From contig JAPNXP010000018.1 of assembly GCA_028753945.1 (NCBI GenBank), positions 992,001 to 1,056,000 of the forward strand: a DNA stretch of 64,000 nucleotides. The letters run 5' to 3'. The notes under the pieces were generated by a model that was not told where the DNA came from, made no database searches, and saw only the letters and a list, made by a program, of their open reading frames with translations. Positions 19,600 through 29,741 of the stretch are shown here, in pieces. Every line of letters begins with the position of its first letter. Position 1 is the stretch's first letter. Source of the DNA: Hexactinellida sp. DTS-2022. Lineage: Eukaryota; Porifera; Hexactinellida. The position numbers and the translations under genes were made by a program.

Positions 19600-21801
19600 C
19601 TACTTGACTCTGAACAGAACCTTCCTCTGCATCCTATGCTGCAGCTCTCCGCGCCGCAGCATCACGCCCAGCACAGTCTCTATGGATCTCTCGCTGTACT
19701 TCTGACGCACGAAATCCTGTATTATTCTCTGCTCGGACACCTGGGACCCGATTGGGAACCGACTCTTCAGCTGCGTCTCCACCCTCCGGATCTCCTCCTG
19801 GTCGCTCTCGCTGGAGAACCCCTCCGCCCCCGAGATGGTCCCGCTCGTGGCTGCGTCCAGTGTCGACACCTGGAACAGACGGAGCGCCTCGTCCACATGC
19901 GTCACGGTCGCAAAAGGTAACATGGACATCTTTGCTATCGACTCAGATATGCGTACGATAGCTTCCAGCTGTCTCACAGTTATAGGGATAGCAGAGCGCC
20001 GCTGCGTCTTCCTCTCGTGGTCGCGTGTGCCCCCCCTCAGGGTCACGTACCTGTTCATCAGCTTGTCCCCGCCCTCCTTGGAGAGGCGAGGCCCGCAGCG
20101 GAGGCGCGTGAAAGACACGAACCTCTTGAGCGTCTCCAGCGGGAGCTCCCCCTCCACCGCCTCGTCGGTCATAACTGCATTCAGATGCACCTGCATCACG
20201 TGCTTAGCCATGCGCATGTCCTTCTTCATATCGTGCACGTCCTTCACGATGAATATCATGTCGAACCGCGAGAGGATGGTGGGCATGAAGTCTATGTTGG
20301 CGGCCCCCTTGGTGTCGTCCCACCGTCCGAACACAGAGTTGGCAGCTGCCAGCACCGCGCAGCGGGAGTTCAGCGTGGTGGTGATGCCCGCCTTGGCAAT
20401 AGAGATGGTCTGCTGCTCCATGGCCTCATGAATAGCCACCCGGTCGTCCTCGCGCATCTTGTCGAACTCATCGATGCAGACGATGCCCCCGTCCGCCAGC
20501 ACCATGGCCCCGCCCTCTATCACGAACCCGCGGGAGGTGGGGTCCCGGATGATGGAGGCGGTGAGGCCGGCCGCGCTGCTGCCCTTCCCGCTGGTGTATA
20601 CCGCGATTGGGGACACCTTCTCCACAAACTTGAGCAGCTGGCTCTTGGCGGTCCCCGGGTCCCCTAACAGGAGGACATTAATGTCCCCGCGACGCGTGAG
20701 TCCGTCGGGGAGTCTCTTCCGGGAGCCGGCGAACAGCTGGCAGGCGATGGCCCGCTTGATGTCCGTGCTGCCGAAGATGGAGGGCGCGATGCTGCGCGAG
20801 ACCATGTCGTATATGTCGGCTCGAGCGGAGAGCGCGCGGAACTTCTCCTCCTCCTGCGGCGAGAAGTTGGCGCCCTGCAGGGACAGTCCGGACCCCTGCG
20901 TGTCCACCACGACCCCCACCACGCGGAGATACGGCTTCCGCAGACCCGTGCCCATCTGCTGTCCGCGGGTCGCAGGCCCCGCCAAGCGCCGGATGGAGAA
21001 GATGGCCAGCAGCGTGACCTTGTTCCCCGGGACCACCCGCTCCGTGAGGTACCGGTCGCAGAAGGCCTGCATGTGTCGCGGCATCTCCCCGGTGGGCACC
21101 GCGTCGGGGCTCTCCTGCAGCTTCAGCAGCTGGTAGTCCACGCACTGGCACTTCTCAGGGACGATCAGGAACGGGTCCACGGGGCACTTGTCGCGCCCGG
21201 ACACCGCGTTGGAGGGACAGGTGCGCGGGAGAGTGTACCCCTCCAGGCCCGGCCGCATCGCGATGTTAGGAATAGTGTTGCTGCAACCTCTGCAGCGGAT
21301 GGTTATGCTCGAAGCTTTCGCTTTTATACTCGAGCAGCTGACGATGATGCCGGGCACTCGCACCAGACGTGACATGTGCACGGACTTGAGCTGGCGGATC
21401 TGCAGCGGGTTCGACTGCCAGCTGAGAACCACTTGCACCTGCTCCATCTTGGCCTCCTCGGGGGGTCTCGGGCTGGTCAGCTCGTCCGCCATGTCCGTGG
21501 CAGCTTCTTCGAAGAGAGGGAGATATTCCGCGGGGAGCTTGGTGAGGCTGTCGGCCAGCTGATCGTCAAAGCTGCTCAGATCCTCGATCTCCACGCCCAC
21601 CCAGTACTCCCTGATGGTGTAGCGTCGCTTCAGCTGGTCCCTGTAGGTGTACTGGTTGCTCTCGTCATGGAACTTGCGGAAAAACTCCTTGAACCGCTTC
21701 ACCGCGGCTACTTTGTTGATGTGTCCCTGGTCCAGGGCAGCAGGCTCATCTGTAGTGAACGGGTCGCTGAAGAAAATGCCAAGTTTGTCATATCCAGACA
21801 T
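19600..21801 (-). CDS. MCM5: DNA replication licensing factor MCM5
   Basis: This is a subunit of the MCM2-7 replicative helicase. The start is taken at ATG 21801 ([15 protein letters not shown]), which matches the family N terminus and gives 733 aa; an upstream in-frame extension to 21927 is probably untranslated. Motifs seen are a zinc-binding region with CRGC and later paired cysteines, Walker [13 protein letters not shown], Walker B CIDEFDKM, the [11 protein letters not shown] sensor region and the SRFD arginine finger, followed by the winged-helix C terminus. The gene is intronless and unusually GC-rich for the window, so long antisense ORFs appear on the plus strand; these are shadows. 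Confidence 0.97.
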   Translation of the reverse strand: MSGYDKLGIFFSDPFTTDEPAALDQGHINKVAAVKRFKEFFRKFHDESNQYTYRDQLKRRYTIREYWVGVEIEDLSSFDDQLADSLTKLPAEYLPLFEEAATDMADELTSPRPPEEAKMEQVQVVLSWQSNPLQIRQLKSVHMSRLVRVPGIIVSCSSIKAKASSITIRCRGCSNTIPNIAMRPGLEGYTLPRTCPSNAVSGRDKCPVDPFLIVPEKCQCVDYQLLKLQESPDAVPTGEMPRHMQAFCDRYLTERVVPGNKVTLLAIFSIRRLAGPATRGQQMGTGLRKPYLRVVGVVVDTQGSGLSLQGANFSPQEEEKFRALSARADIYDMVSRSIAPSIFGSTDIKRAIACQLFAGSRKRLPDGLTRRGDINVLLLGDPGTAKSQLLKFVEKVSPIAVYTSGKGSSAAGLTASIIRDPTSRGFVIEGGAMVLADGGIVCIDEFDKMREDDRVAIHEAMEQQTISIAKAGITTTLNSRCAVLAAANSVFGRWDDTKGAANIDFMPTILSRFDMIFIVKDVHDMKKDMRMAKHVMQVHLNAVMTDEAVEGELPLETLKRFVSFTRLRCGPRLSKEGGDKLMNRYVTLRGGTRDHERKTQRRSAIPITVRQLEAIVRISESIAKMSMLPFATVTHVDEALRLFQVSTLDAATSGTISGAEGFSSESDQEEIRRVETQLKSRFPIGSQVSEQRIIQDFVRQKYSERSIETVLGVMLRRGELQHRMQRKVLFRVK

Positions 21802-22144
21802 CCTACTACAAAGAGAGGAGTTGAAATATTCCAAGTCATACACCACAAAAATATTATTCGTTGTTGTTTGTTCATAAAGTTTGTTCATAAATAAATTGTA
21901 TAAAGTGCGATATTCTCGAAAATTCATTCAAAAAATTTGGTCCCAATATGGCGAAAAAAACAATAATCTCCTAGGCTACTTTGTATTCGAGTAAGTACGG
22001 GTATTTATAATAATAATAAAAATCATCCTTCAAATCCCTGTAACTAGATTGTAACAATATAAATAAATAAAATAACTTCAAAGGTACGGTGTACAATGTC
22101 TCAATTTATACAGATCTGTAAAAAGCATTCAAAAAGTTTACAAA

Positions 22145-23890
22145 CTATGTATACCAAATTTCTAGCGGTTGTCTCTCCCGCTTCTTGTAATTACGGAACA
22201 AGAACCCCAGCGCCACAACATAGACCCCGAATAGAGCGCACCCAACTAGATACGTGTAGGCTACACTGGTATGCTTACTGCCACACGGGTAGTGGTAGGC
22301 AGCGCAGGTAAAACAGGTGCAGGTGGGACAGGAGCAGGTTGTGGATTGAAGAATCTCGTTTATGATAAACGGAGTAAGAAGTCCTAATCCCCGAATGCAT
22401 TGGAAGAGTCCGTATATAAAGCACTTCATCTCGTGTGGAGACTGTGCGTAGATAAATTCAAACGCTCCTATCACTGCGAGAAACTCAGATATTCCCATTA
22501 GCAAGAACTGGGGAGATTGAACCAGTATCTTGTACGCCAACAAGCTCACCCTATCAATTGGCTGAAAAACTACTGTTGTGTTATGGGATAAATTGAAGGG
22601 TTCGACATATGTACTCACAAACTCAACGATTGTAGCGCAGAATAAACTCGCGAATGCGAATAGTACACCCGTGTAGACTCGCTGTAAAATGCTGGAGAAC
22701 TTCAAACGCTTCTTGACGGGGTTAAACTCGAACACGAGTACTAGAATTATTATGATTAGCGGGTCGATCAGCTGCGGGATTATAGTGGAGTTTTCGAACT
22801 GAGCAAACAAATAAATATTCTGCTCAACATACGCGCCAGTGCTGATGTTAACAACAGCAAAGTATGGGATTAGCGCTAGCAGCAGTGGCATTATTCTGTA
22901 GAATGTCTTAACACTCTCCACAGTCTCAAAAGTACTGCTCAAGTCATCCTTTGCTAAATCCAACAAACTCTGAGAACCCTCAAGATACTGCACACGACGT
23001 GTAATGCTAGTTTGCCGCTTCTTCTGTGAATAATTGTGGAATGCCCGTTTGGTTACATTCCAAATTAGCCCCAGCGGATCTCCAGAAGGATTGTAGGCAA
23101 GCAAGCGTTTGCTGTCGATCAGGTATTTGTATATCACTATGCTAATGAAGATGGAAACCGTTCCAGACAATAATCCGGTTAGTAGGATTGCAACGGCATT
23201 CACATTATTCGACACATCAATCTTGTACAGGTTGATTCCCTGTAAATCGGTGAACCCTACGTAGTAGCCGTAGCTCACAAAGCCACCTGCGTTGAGAGCT
23301 CCGAAGAACCAGGTGAAGTAGGACTTGAGGCTCTGCTCGCTGGCGCCCTCCATCTGGTCCACGCCAAACGGAAGCAGGAGAGGCAGAAGAGCGGAGAAGC
23401 CAATCACGTAGAAAAGTAGAATGAATGAAAATACAATAACAACACCACTACACTCAGAGGTCTGGTGGTGGGTTGTTAGGAAGAAGAGAATTAGAGCAAT
23501 GGAAGCTATGAACAGAGTAAATAATCCGAAACTGATTATCCTGTGTCTCGAGATGTATCTGTCTGCGAGAATACCGAAAATAGGAGAGAAAACGAAAGCG
23601 AGGGAGTTGAAGGAGTGACCAGAAGAAGGGCCCCGGATACAAGTAAACAAACGGTAACTCCCTATGCTCCCGAAATTATACAAAAACTCAAGAGTCGAAA
23701 AAATGAAAACGCGGACTAGAAAAACGATAAAGAGCACATACAAGACTCCTTTGAATAGACATATTGTGTCGTAAAATGGAAATACCCTGGAGATACCTTT
23801 CGCGATTTTGCTCCTCTCCTTAGTTTTCTGTTTTGTACCAGCACGGCTGTAAGTCGCAGAGCAGATATCAATAGTATTCATCAACTCCAT
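22145..23890 (-). CDS. POT/PTR2-family (SLC15-like) proton-coupled transporter
   Basis: This is a 581-aa single-exon polytopic membrane protein with about 12 hydrophobic spans. The segment HSFNSLAFVFSPIFGILAD followed by RYISRHRIISFG corresponds to the conserved POT region around transmembrane helices 2-3. LPFGVDQMEGASEQSLKSYF followed by WFFGALNAGG is the second PTR2-type signature region (FYxxINxG in most members, here FFGALNAG). The late QSPQFLLMGISEFLAVIGAF and YAQSPHEMKCFIYGLFQ stretches match helices 9-11. SLC15 members import di- and tripeptides, histidine or nitrate with protons; the substrate here is not evident. A cysteine-rich loop (SCPTCTCFTC region) precedes the last helix, which is unusual. 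Confidence 0.8.
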   Translation of the reverse strand: MELMNTIDICSATYSRAGTKQKTKERSKIAKGISRVFPFYDTICLFKGVLYVLFIVFLVRVFIFSTLEFLYNFGSIGSYRLFTCIRGPSSGHSFNSLAFVFSPIFGILADRYISRHRIISFGLFTLFIASIALILFFLTTHHQTSECSGVVIVFSFILLFYVIGFSALLPLLLPFGVDQMEGASEQSLKSYFTWFFGALNAGGFVSYGYYVGFTDLQGINLYKIDVSNNVNAVAILLTGLLSGTVSIFISIVIYKYLIDSKRLLAYNPSGDPLGLIWNVTKRAFHNYSQKKRQTSITRRVQYLEGSQSLLDLAKDDLSSTFETVESVKTFYRIMPLLLALIPYFAVVNISTGAYVEQNIYLFAQFENSTIIPQLIDPLIIIILVLVFEFNPVKKRLKFSSILQRVYTGVLFAFASLFCATIVEFVSTYVEPFNLSHNTTVVFQPIDRVSLLAYKILVQSPQFLLMGISEFLAVIGAFEFIYAQSPHEMKCFIYGLFQCIRGLGLLTPFIINEILQSTTCSCPTCTCFTCAAYHYPCGSKHTSVAYTYLVGCALFGVYVVALGFLFRNYKKRERQPLEIWYT

Positions 23891-24308
23891 CTAGTTCAAA
23901 CTACAGAGTGATTTGAGCCTATCTTATACCTGAAATGTTCTCTGAAATATTGATAATCAACTTTAATTAATTAATAATATTACAATATATTTATTTAATA
24001 TTTTCAGACTGCACTTCATATAGTATCCCGTATTGCTCATGATTCATGAGATGATTTGCAATATGTTGTTATTGACTGAGGCGTGATGAAGATAATAATA
24101 CATTGTTACTTCGCGCCCTGATCGAGGAATTACGGAATGTCAGAAACAATTAAGCATAAATTACCACTAAATTAATTAATTAAATAACTAATATATTAAA
24201 GTAGAATTCTAAAAATATGCGGGTAAATGAATTCCATATTACAAGAAGCAATAGTCAGTATTTCAATGGAAATAATTGAACAGAAGCAAAAAATATTTTA
24301 TTATCGAA
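23891..24308. other. Spacer POT transporter - small ORF
   Basis: AT-rich, divergent-promoter position between a minus and a plus gene. No motif I can support was seen. Confidence 0.5.
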
Positions 24309-24602
24309 ATGGAGAAAGCGAACTCAAGAAATTTAGAAAAAGATGCTTTCACAAAACTGAGAAGAGCTCTGAAAGAGGCATTACTGACCAACCTACTGAC
24401 GAGCAGTGGGGTGGATACCAAGGAGCTAGACAGTAAGCACATGTCTAAGGAAATAACTCAGGAGCTAGCGATGGATTACATAGAGCTGCTGTTGGAAATA
24501 TCAGCCTATGTGGGAATGGACGCGACTGGCCAAGAAGGGGAGAGCTGTAGTGCTGAAAAGGAAATCGTTCCATACTCTAATATGTTCGACAGAGAGGATT
24601 AA
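24309..24602 (+). CDS. Small acidic helical protein, possibly CENP-X-like
   Basis: ATG 24309 gives a 97-aa protein: MEKANSRNLEKDAFTKLR, then a helix through LKEALLTNLLTSS, a second long helix (SKEITQELAMDYIELLLEIS) and a tail EKEIVPYSNMF. The order short helix, long helix, final short helix recalls the histone fold of CENP-X/MHF2 (about 80 aa), but I see no clear residue match. It could equally be an unrelated lineage-specific protein. It stands alone on the plus strand between two minus-strand genes, with AT-rich spacers of over 400 bp on both sides. Confidence 0.45.
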   Translation: MEKANSRNLEKDAFTKLRRALKEALLTNLLTSSGVDTKELDSKHMSKEITQELAMDYIELLLEISAYVGMDATGQEGESCSAEKEIVPYSNMFDRED

Positions 24603-25071
24603 GTACAAGTATAACTACGAATAGGAAATTTGAAGATATTGTAAATTCAACAACGAGCGTTAATGTAAATTTTTGTGACTCATTACCGTATTAGAACATA
24701 GAACATATGTAGATTATGATTATTTCTTCCAGGGTTATGTGGTGATAAATGCAGATAATGAGTAATATATAACAGTATAACAAATTCTAGAATATCTTTA
24801 TTTAATATTCGTATTATTTACAACACCCACTACAAATAGTAAATGTAAGAATTGAGAAGTTCGTCATCAATTAAAATAAATTATATCAAAAATAATCCGA
24901 TTTATTCTTCAATCCAGCTATAAAGCAAAGGTTAAGCCAATTAATTAACAACTAAAATCCTATTTTACTAGTACACAATAAAATGATATAACAATGAACA
25001 ATTAGGCTATCCAATTATTAACATAGATGTACAATCAAGATGGGGATTTACGCATTTCAGAAAGGAGTTCT
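24603..25071. other. Spacer small ORF - ITP3K
   Basis: AT-rich convergent 3' region with several aataaa/tttatt polyadenylation-like hexamers on both strands. No gene seen. Confidence 0.5.
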
Positions 25072-28000
25072 TCAATTTGAAAATACCAAGGATGCTTTCT
25101 TCCCTCTATGCCCATCTGAGGGGATACTCGGGATATGAGCGAATGCTGTATCTCCTAATAGAAGTGCTTGAGTTTTTATGAATATTTCTAACAATTGTTC
25201 GATTCCGAATAAGTAACCATCTTCATAGTTTCCTTGTTTCCACTGTGCTTTGTGATTAATTTTGAATCTCGGAGGAATAGGTGTGGTTTTACCGAAGTCT
25301 ATCATCCACAAGTTAGCTTTCGTATGTTGTGCGTCATTAGAGTGAACGAAGAGTAGCGAAGTCCCAACAAGCTAAATACAGACACCGAATAATCAATACA
25401 CTATCAATGAGCGCCAAATCGACTCATTATGAATTTAGTAATTTTAGTATATAATATATCAGTAGCATGTATGTAAGTACCTGATTCTTTTCAATAAATG
25501 GGGACTCCTCTAATCTAGACAGGAGCTCTTGCAATCTAGCAATATAAATGTCCTACAAGAGAGCATATTAATTAAAAATATTAATCAAATAAAATATGAA
25601 CAGGAGAATGCTCACCAAAATTAATGGATCGAATCTGTTGAATTCTGAGATACATTCAATTATTTTATCTTTATTTTTCAATGTTTTGAAATCTTTAGAA
25701 AGTCCATCAGTGTTCTAAGTAAATAACATCGAAATACGTAAATAGAAGTACGACTCCCATTACAATAGATTTATGATTAACTAGAAATTCCAGACATTAG
25801 AATCCCAGTATTGTCAGAATAAGAATACTCACATTACTTACTTTAATTCCTTCTATTCTGAATCCGAGATCCACAGTAGAAGTCAGAGACTCCCTGAAGG
25901 ACATGTAGCGATACTTTGAGATTGCTGTGAGCTCGTGCTCTTCCGCCGTAGGCGCGTTCGGATCAATTGCACACATTTTATCGTACAAGTCCTACACAAA
26001 CATTATACATATTAATAAATATAAAAAAGGCGATTTCGTCAGCATAGATATCATAAAGTTATTCTAAAATATAAACTAAATTAGTGACTAATGGCTGACC
26101 TTTCGCCATTTAGATTTGTGACGAGAATGTAGAATTTCTTCTTCATTAAATGTCCTAGGAAGGAACCAGTTAATTGGAAGCACGTGACGGCGTAATAACA
26201 ACACTACTTAAATACAGTACTAGCTTACCTCAATCCGATCTTTACGTCCATAAGAGACGGGTTGTCAAAGTCTCTGAGAAGGTCTTGCATTTGAATATAC
26301 TCTAACCAAAAAGCAATAGCTAGATACTTGAACTACGCACCTCAATTTAAATAAAAATGATCAACTAAATATTGACGAATAAGTGGCATAACGGATTGAG
26401 ACAATTTTTGTCTAATTGCACTTAGTTATGGGAGGCAGTATGATGATTAATATTATATGATTAGCTTAACACAATCTGATAGAAATAAGTGTACTGGAAT
26501 AGTGAAATGATATAAACTTACAACTTGGGTGTGTGCGTAATAGTACAAAGTATATTAAGATAGAAAATAAATGTTACAAGACAATTGTTTGTTGCAATAA
26601 TTAACATAGTTTCATAATTGATAATTATTTCCCTATTTAGAATTGCAGTGAGATTTGTAAAGAAAGTTTCGTGGGCAAGAAAAGCAAATTATAAAAAGCA
26701 ACTTTCATAATAAATATTACTACTGCCAAATCTTCAGGAATAATAAATAGATTAATAATCATTGTAGTTTCAGTTTTAATATTGCAATTGTGTACTCGGA
26801 TTTCAATTAATAGAAACGGAAAGCAAGTAAGACTAAGGAAATTATTGAGTGTAATCAGTTTGCAGACTTACCTTCGCCATTAATTGTTTGAATTCCAGAG
26901 TAGTCAGGGACAAACTCCTTAAGACTAGGATCTTCATTTAATTTCTCCAAAGCAATTCTCTCGGGAAGGCAGAGCTTCTTCAGTATAGTCCCAGCCTCTA
27001 CTCCCTGTCGGAAGGAGCCTACAACATAAGTTAGTGGAGATTCACTGTAGAAGAACAGTGCCCGTATTACATTGTTACATTATATGAAAATGTTCTATAA
27101 AAAGAGATTTTAATGAAGAAAATTAGGTAGAAAGTATTTAATTAATAGTTCCGCACTGTTACTAACGGAGCGTACGTATGTATATGTATAGCAAACTATA
27201 ATTAATAACATATAATGAAGTTATTTGGTATGCTACGCTATCCTGTTATACTGGGCAATTAAGTTATAAATACAGATAAATACAAATACAGAAGAACCTC
27301 GTTAGTACGAACACCAGGGGACCATCAAAATGCGATCGCTTTATCCGGAATTCGTATTAACCAACAACATTTGTATAGAAAATATTTTGAAGGGGACTGA
27401 AATAGTGTTTGTATTAACCGGAATTTAACATTATCCGGATTTTTAATTTCATACTAAAGAGGTTCTCCTGTATATTACTGTATAGGACTTGACTGTGGGC
27501 AATACTCGGGCGGGTTAAATAATACTGAGGTAACCAAGCAGCAGTTCCAATTCACAATTTGAATAATATAATAATAAATAAACGGACTTACCATGGTGTC
27601 CAGCCAATTGAATCCAAGGATACTTTTTCTTGTATATTTGAACGAAAGGAGACCACATTATCATTCTACGAACCTTCAGCCACTAAAATAATGAGTGATA
27701 AACTGCTATAATCTGCACAAAGGCATATATTGCCTTCATTTATACTCAACAAAAGAGTGCATAAACCAAATGGTGGTACAAACATATTCGTAGATAAGTT
27801 CAACTACTAAGTTCAGCAATCAATGACGAACTGGAATAACGAATGAGTTTATAATGTTTCTCGGAATTCTCAAAGTTCAGCCTGGAAGTATATAAACCGA
27901 ACTGCAATACAAATCAAACAATATAATGACAATTACATTGCAGTTAGTCCACACATTAAACAACATAATTGCATACAATCAGCGAACCAGCAAACAATCA

Positions 28001-28984
28001 CCTTAAATCGCGCCACTGAAACAACAAAAAATGAAGTTGCTATTTGCAATCGTGGCGTTTAATTTGGCTACCACGACATTCCTGCAACCATTCAGGATTT
28101 AATCAATCAACAAAATAAATATTCTAATTTGAGCCAAATTATGAATATACTTGCTACTCAAGCAATATTCAATAGACCAGAGTATAAAAATTTGCGGACA
28201 AAACTCTGCTGATGCCATTATTTCTACAGAATAGAGAATGTTACATCGTGTCTATGTCTAAATTTAACGAACAACTTCAGTCGAACAATGTCTAGTATTT
28301 GTTGATTATCCTACAAAGTCGCATAATATTACTACTTACGCTTTCTTTGGCTTTCCTAGTGTGTGGTTTTGTGTCCTTCTGCTCGGTCGAAGAGAAGTCC
28401 GAGTTGGAAGCGCTCATGGAGGAGCAGGAGTCGGATATGTTGAAGGGAGAAGCTTCCCGAGAAGTGCTGAGGTCCGAGTTAAAGTCGGAGTCTTCCATCT
28501 GGGTACTGCACAGAGGGTGCTTCACAGGGGGGATACGGAAACCGCACATTATTTGAGACGTAGGACTCAACATACTCTGTGGCAGGTTATTGGTAGGGCA
28601 TTCTCCGAATATATTTTCCAAGCTCTCAGTTAGAGTGTGCACCACGTCAGTCTGTGCTGACAGCTGTACAATGTCTTCCCGGAGAGAGGAGTCTGTCTCG
28701 GAGTTGTTCCGTCCGTCGGTGATGGCAGGCGGCTGCGTCTCCGTCATCGGATCAGCTGGGTCGAGGAGCAGATCCAGAGAGAGATATCCGAAGCCGGGCG
28801 GACACGAGAGCGAGTTCTTGAGGTGTGTGTGGCGGCTGCAGCTGCGGAAGCTGTCAGCTCCCGGAACAGCTGTTGGGTCATTCACACTTCGGACTGGCCT
28901 GTACGGTAATAGAACAGTTTTAGACCGGTTGTATACCACCGTAGAATCATTATTCTTCAGCCTATCAGGGCTTCGTTCTGCCAT
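25072..28984 (-). CDS. ITPK (ITPKA/B/C-like): Inositol-trisphosphate 3-kinase
   Basis: Nine exons join in frame to 543 aa: 28340-28984, 27592-27682, 26872-27018, 26229-26301, 26100-26154, 25842-25991, 25616-25714, 25481-25552 and 25072-25371. Exon 1 is a Ser-rich, non-conserved N terminus of 215 aa. From exon 2 the kinase domain follows [43 protein letters not shown] (the PxxxDxKxG catalytic signature), LGFRIEGIK, and [14 protein letters not shown] with the metal-binding Asp, then [15 protein letters not shown]. It phosphorylates Ins(1,4,5)P3 to InsP4, shaping calcium signalling. The intron between exons 2 and 3 carries a family D MITE. The family call is secure; the specific vertebrate paralogue cannot be assigned. 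Confidence 0.93.
27289..27470. mobile_element. MITE-like element, family D (intronic)
   Basis: The ends cagaagaacctcgttagta and tactaaagaggttctcctg are inverted repeats of each other with mismatches, flanked by TA on both sides. Internal ccggaatt and ccggattt motifs recur. It lies inside an ITP3K intron. A related left end occurs at 54054. Confidence 0.65.
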
Positions 28985-29741
28985 CAGAATAGTGAGTCAG
29001 TTGATTGAGTCGGTTTATATAATGCAGATATAAGGGTTCAATAGTGAATGATGATAGGTCGTAACATTAAAACTGGATATATACTAGCTAGGGGGGAATC
29101 ATCTGAAATACGAGACTATTATTGGTTTATATACTAAAAAATATGTTTACTTTAATTTCAGAATTTATAACATACATTTAGGTGAAAGCAATGATCCCCT
29201 ACAAATTACTATAATCGTTATTATAAAGGGCTTAGTTATTTATCAGCCAAGACATTTTCAATATGAAAACCTGGTTCGCAAAGGAGAATTTATTACGTAT
29301 GTAAAAATCACATTGCCTGTGCCTGAATTACATTAGAGAGCCTGTTGGCCGATTTATTATAAGTAATTCCTCCAATAAAGATAAGCTATATATTAGATTG
29401 TATACTCGAGGCGATTTTCCAATTTGGATTTATTCCTTTGCTGGTTCTTACGCAGCCCAGTTTAAATTAGTTTACTCAATAATTGCTTGAAAAACTGCAT
29501 TTAAAAAACTTTTACTTAACTCAGACTGTCAATCTATTTTAGTGATAACTAATAGATAAATACAGAGTATTACAACATACTAATATCTCGCAGTAAAGCT
29601 AATACAAAACATACATCAATATATAGAAATTAGGTAACAATTTCTTGCTAGCTAAACATGCTACGATAATAAAATACATATACTACTAATTGTCCAAAAT
29701 CCGAAATGCGTATGGAAAGATTAACTCGTATCTCCTCTGCT
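28985..29741. other. Spacer ITP3K - ependymin-related A
   Basis: AT-rich, no coding exon found. The 5' UTR/promoter of ITP3K would lie at its left end. Confidence 0.5.

Noticed and set aside
20017-21562. Long plus-strand frames opposite MCM5
   Set aside because: GC-rich codon use of MCM5 leaves the antisense strand open; no family similarity.
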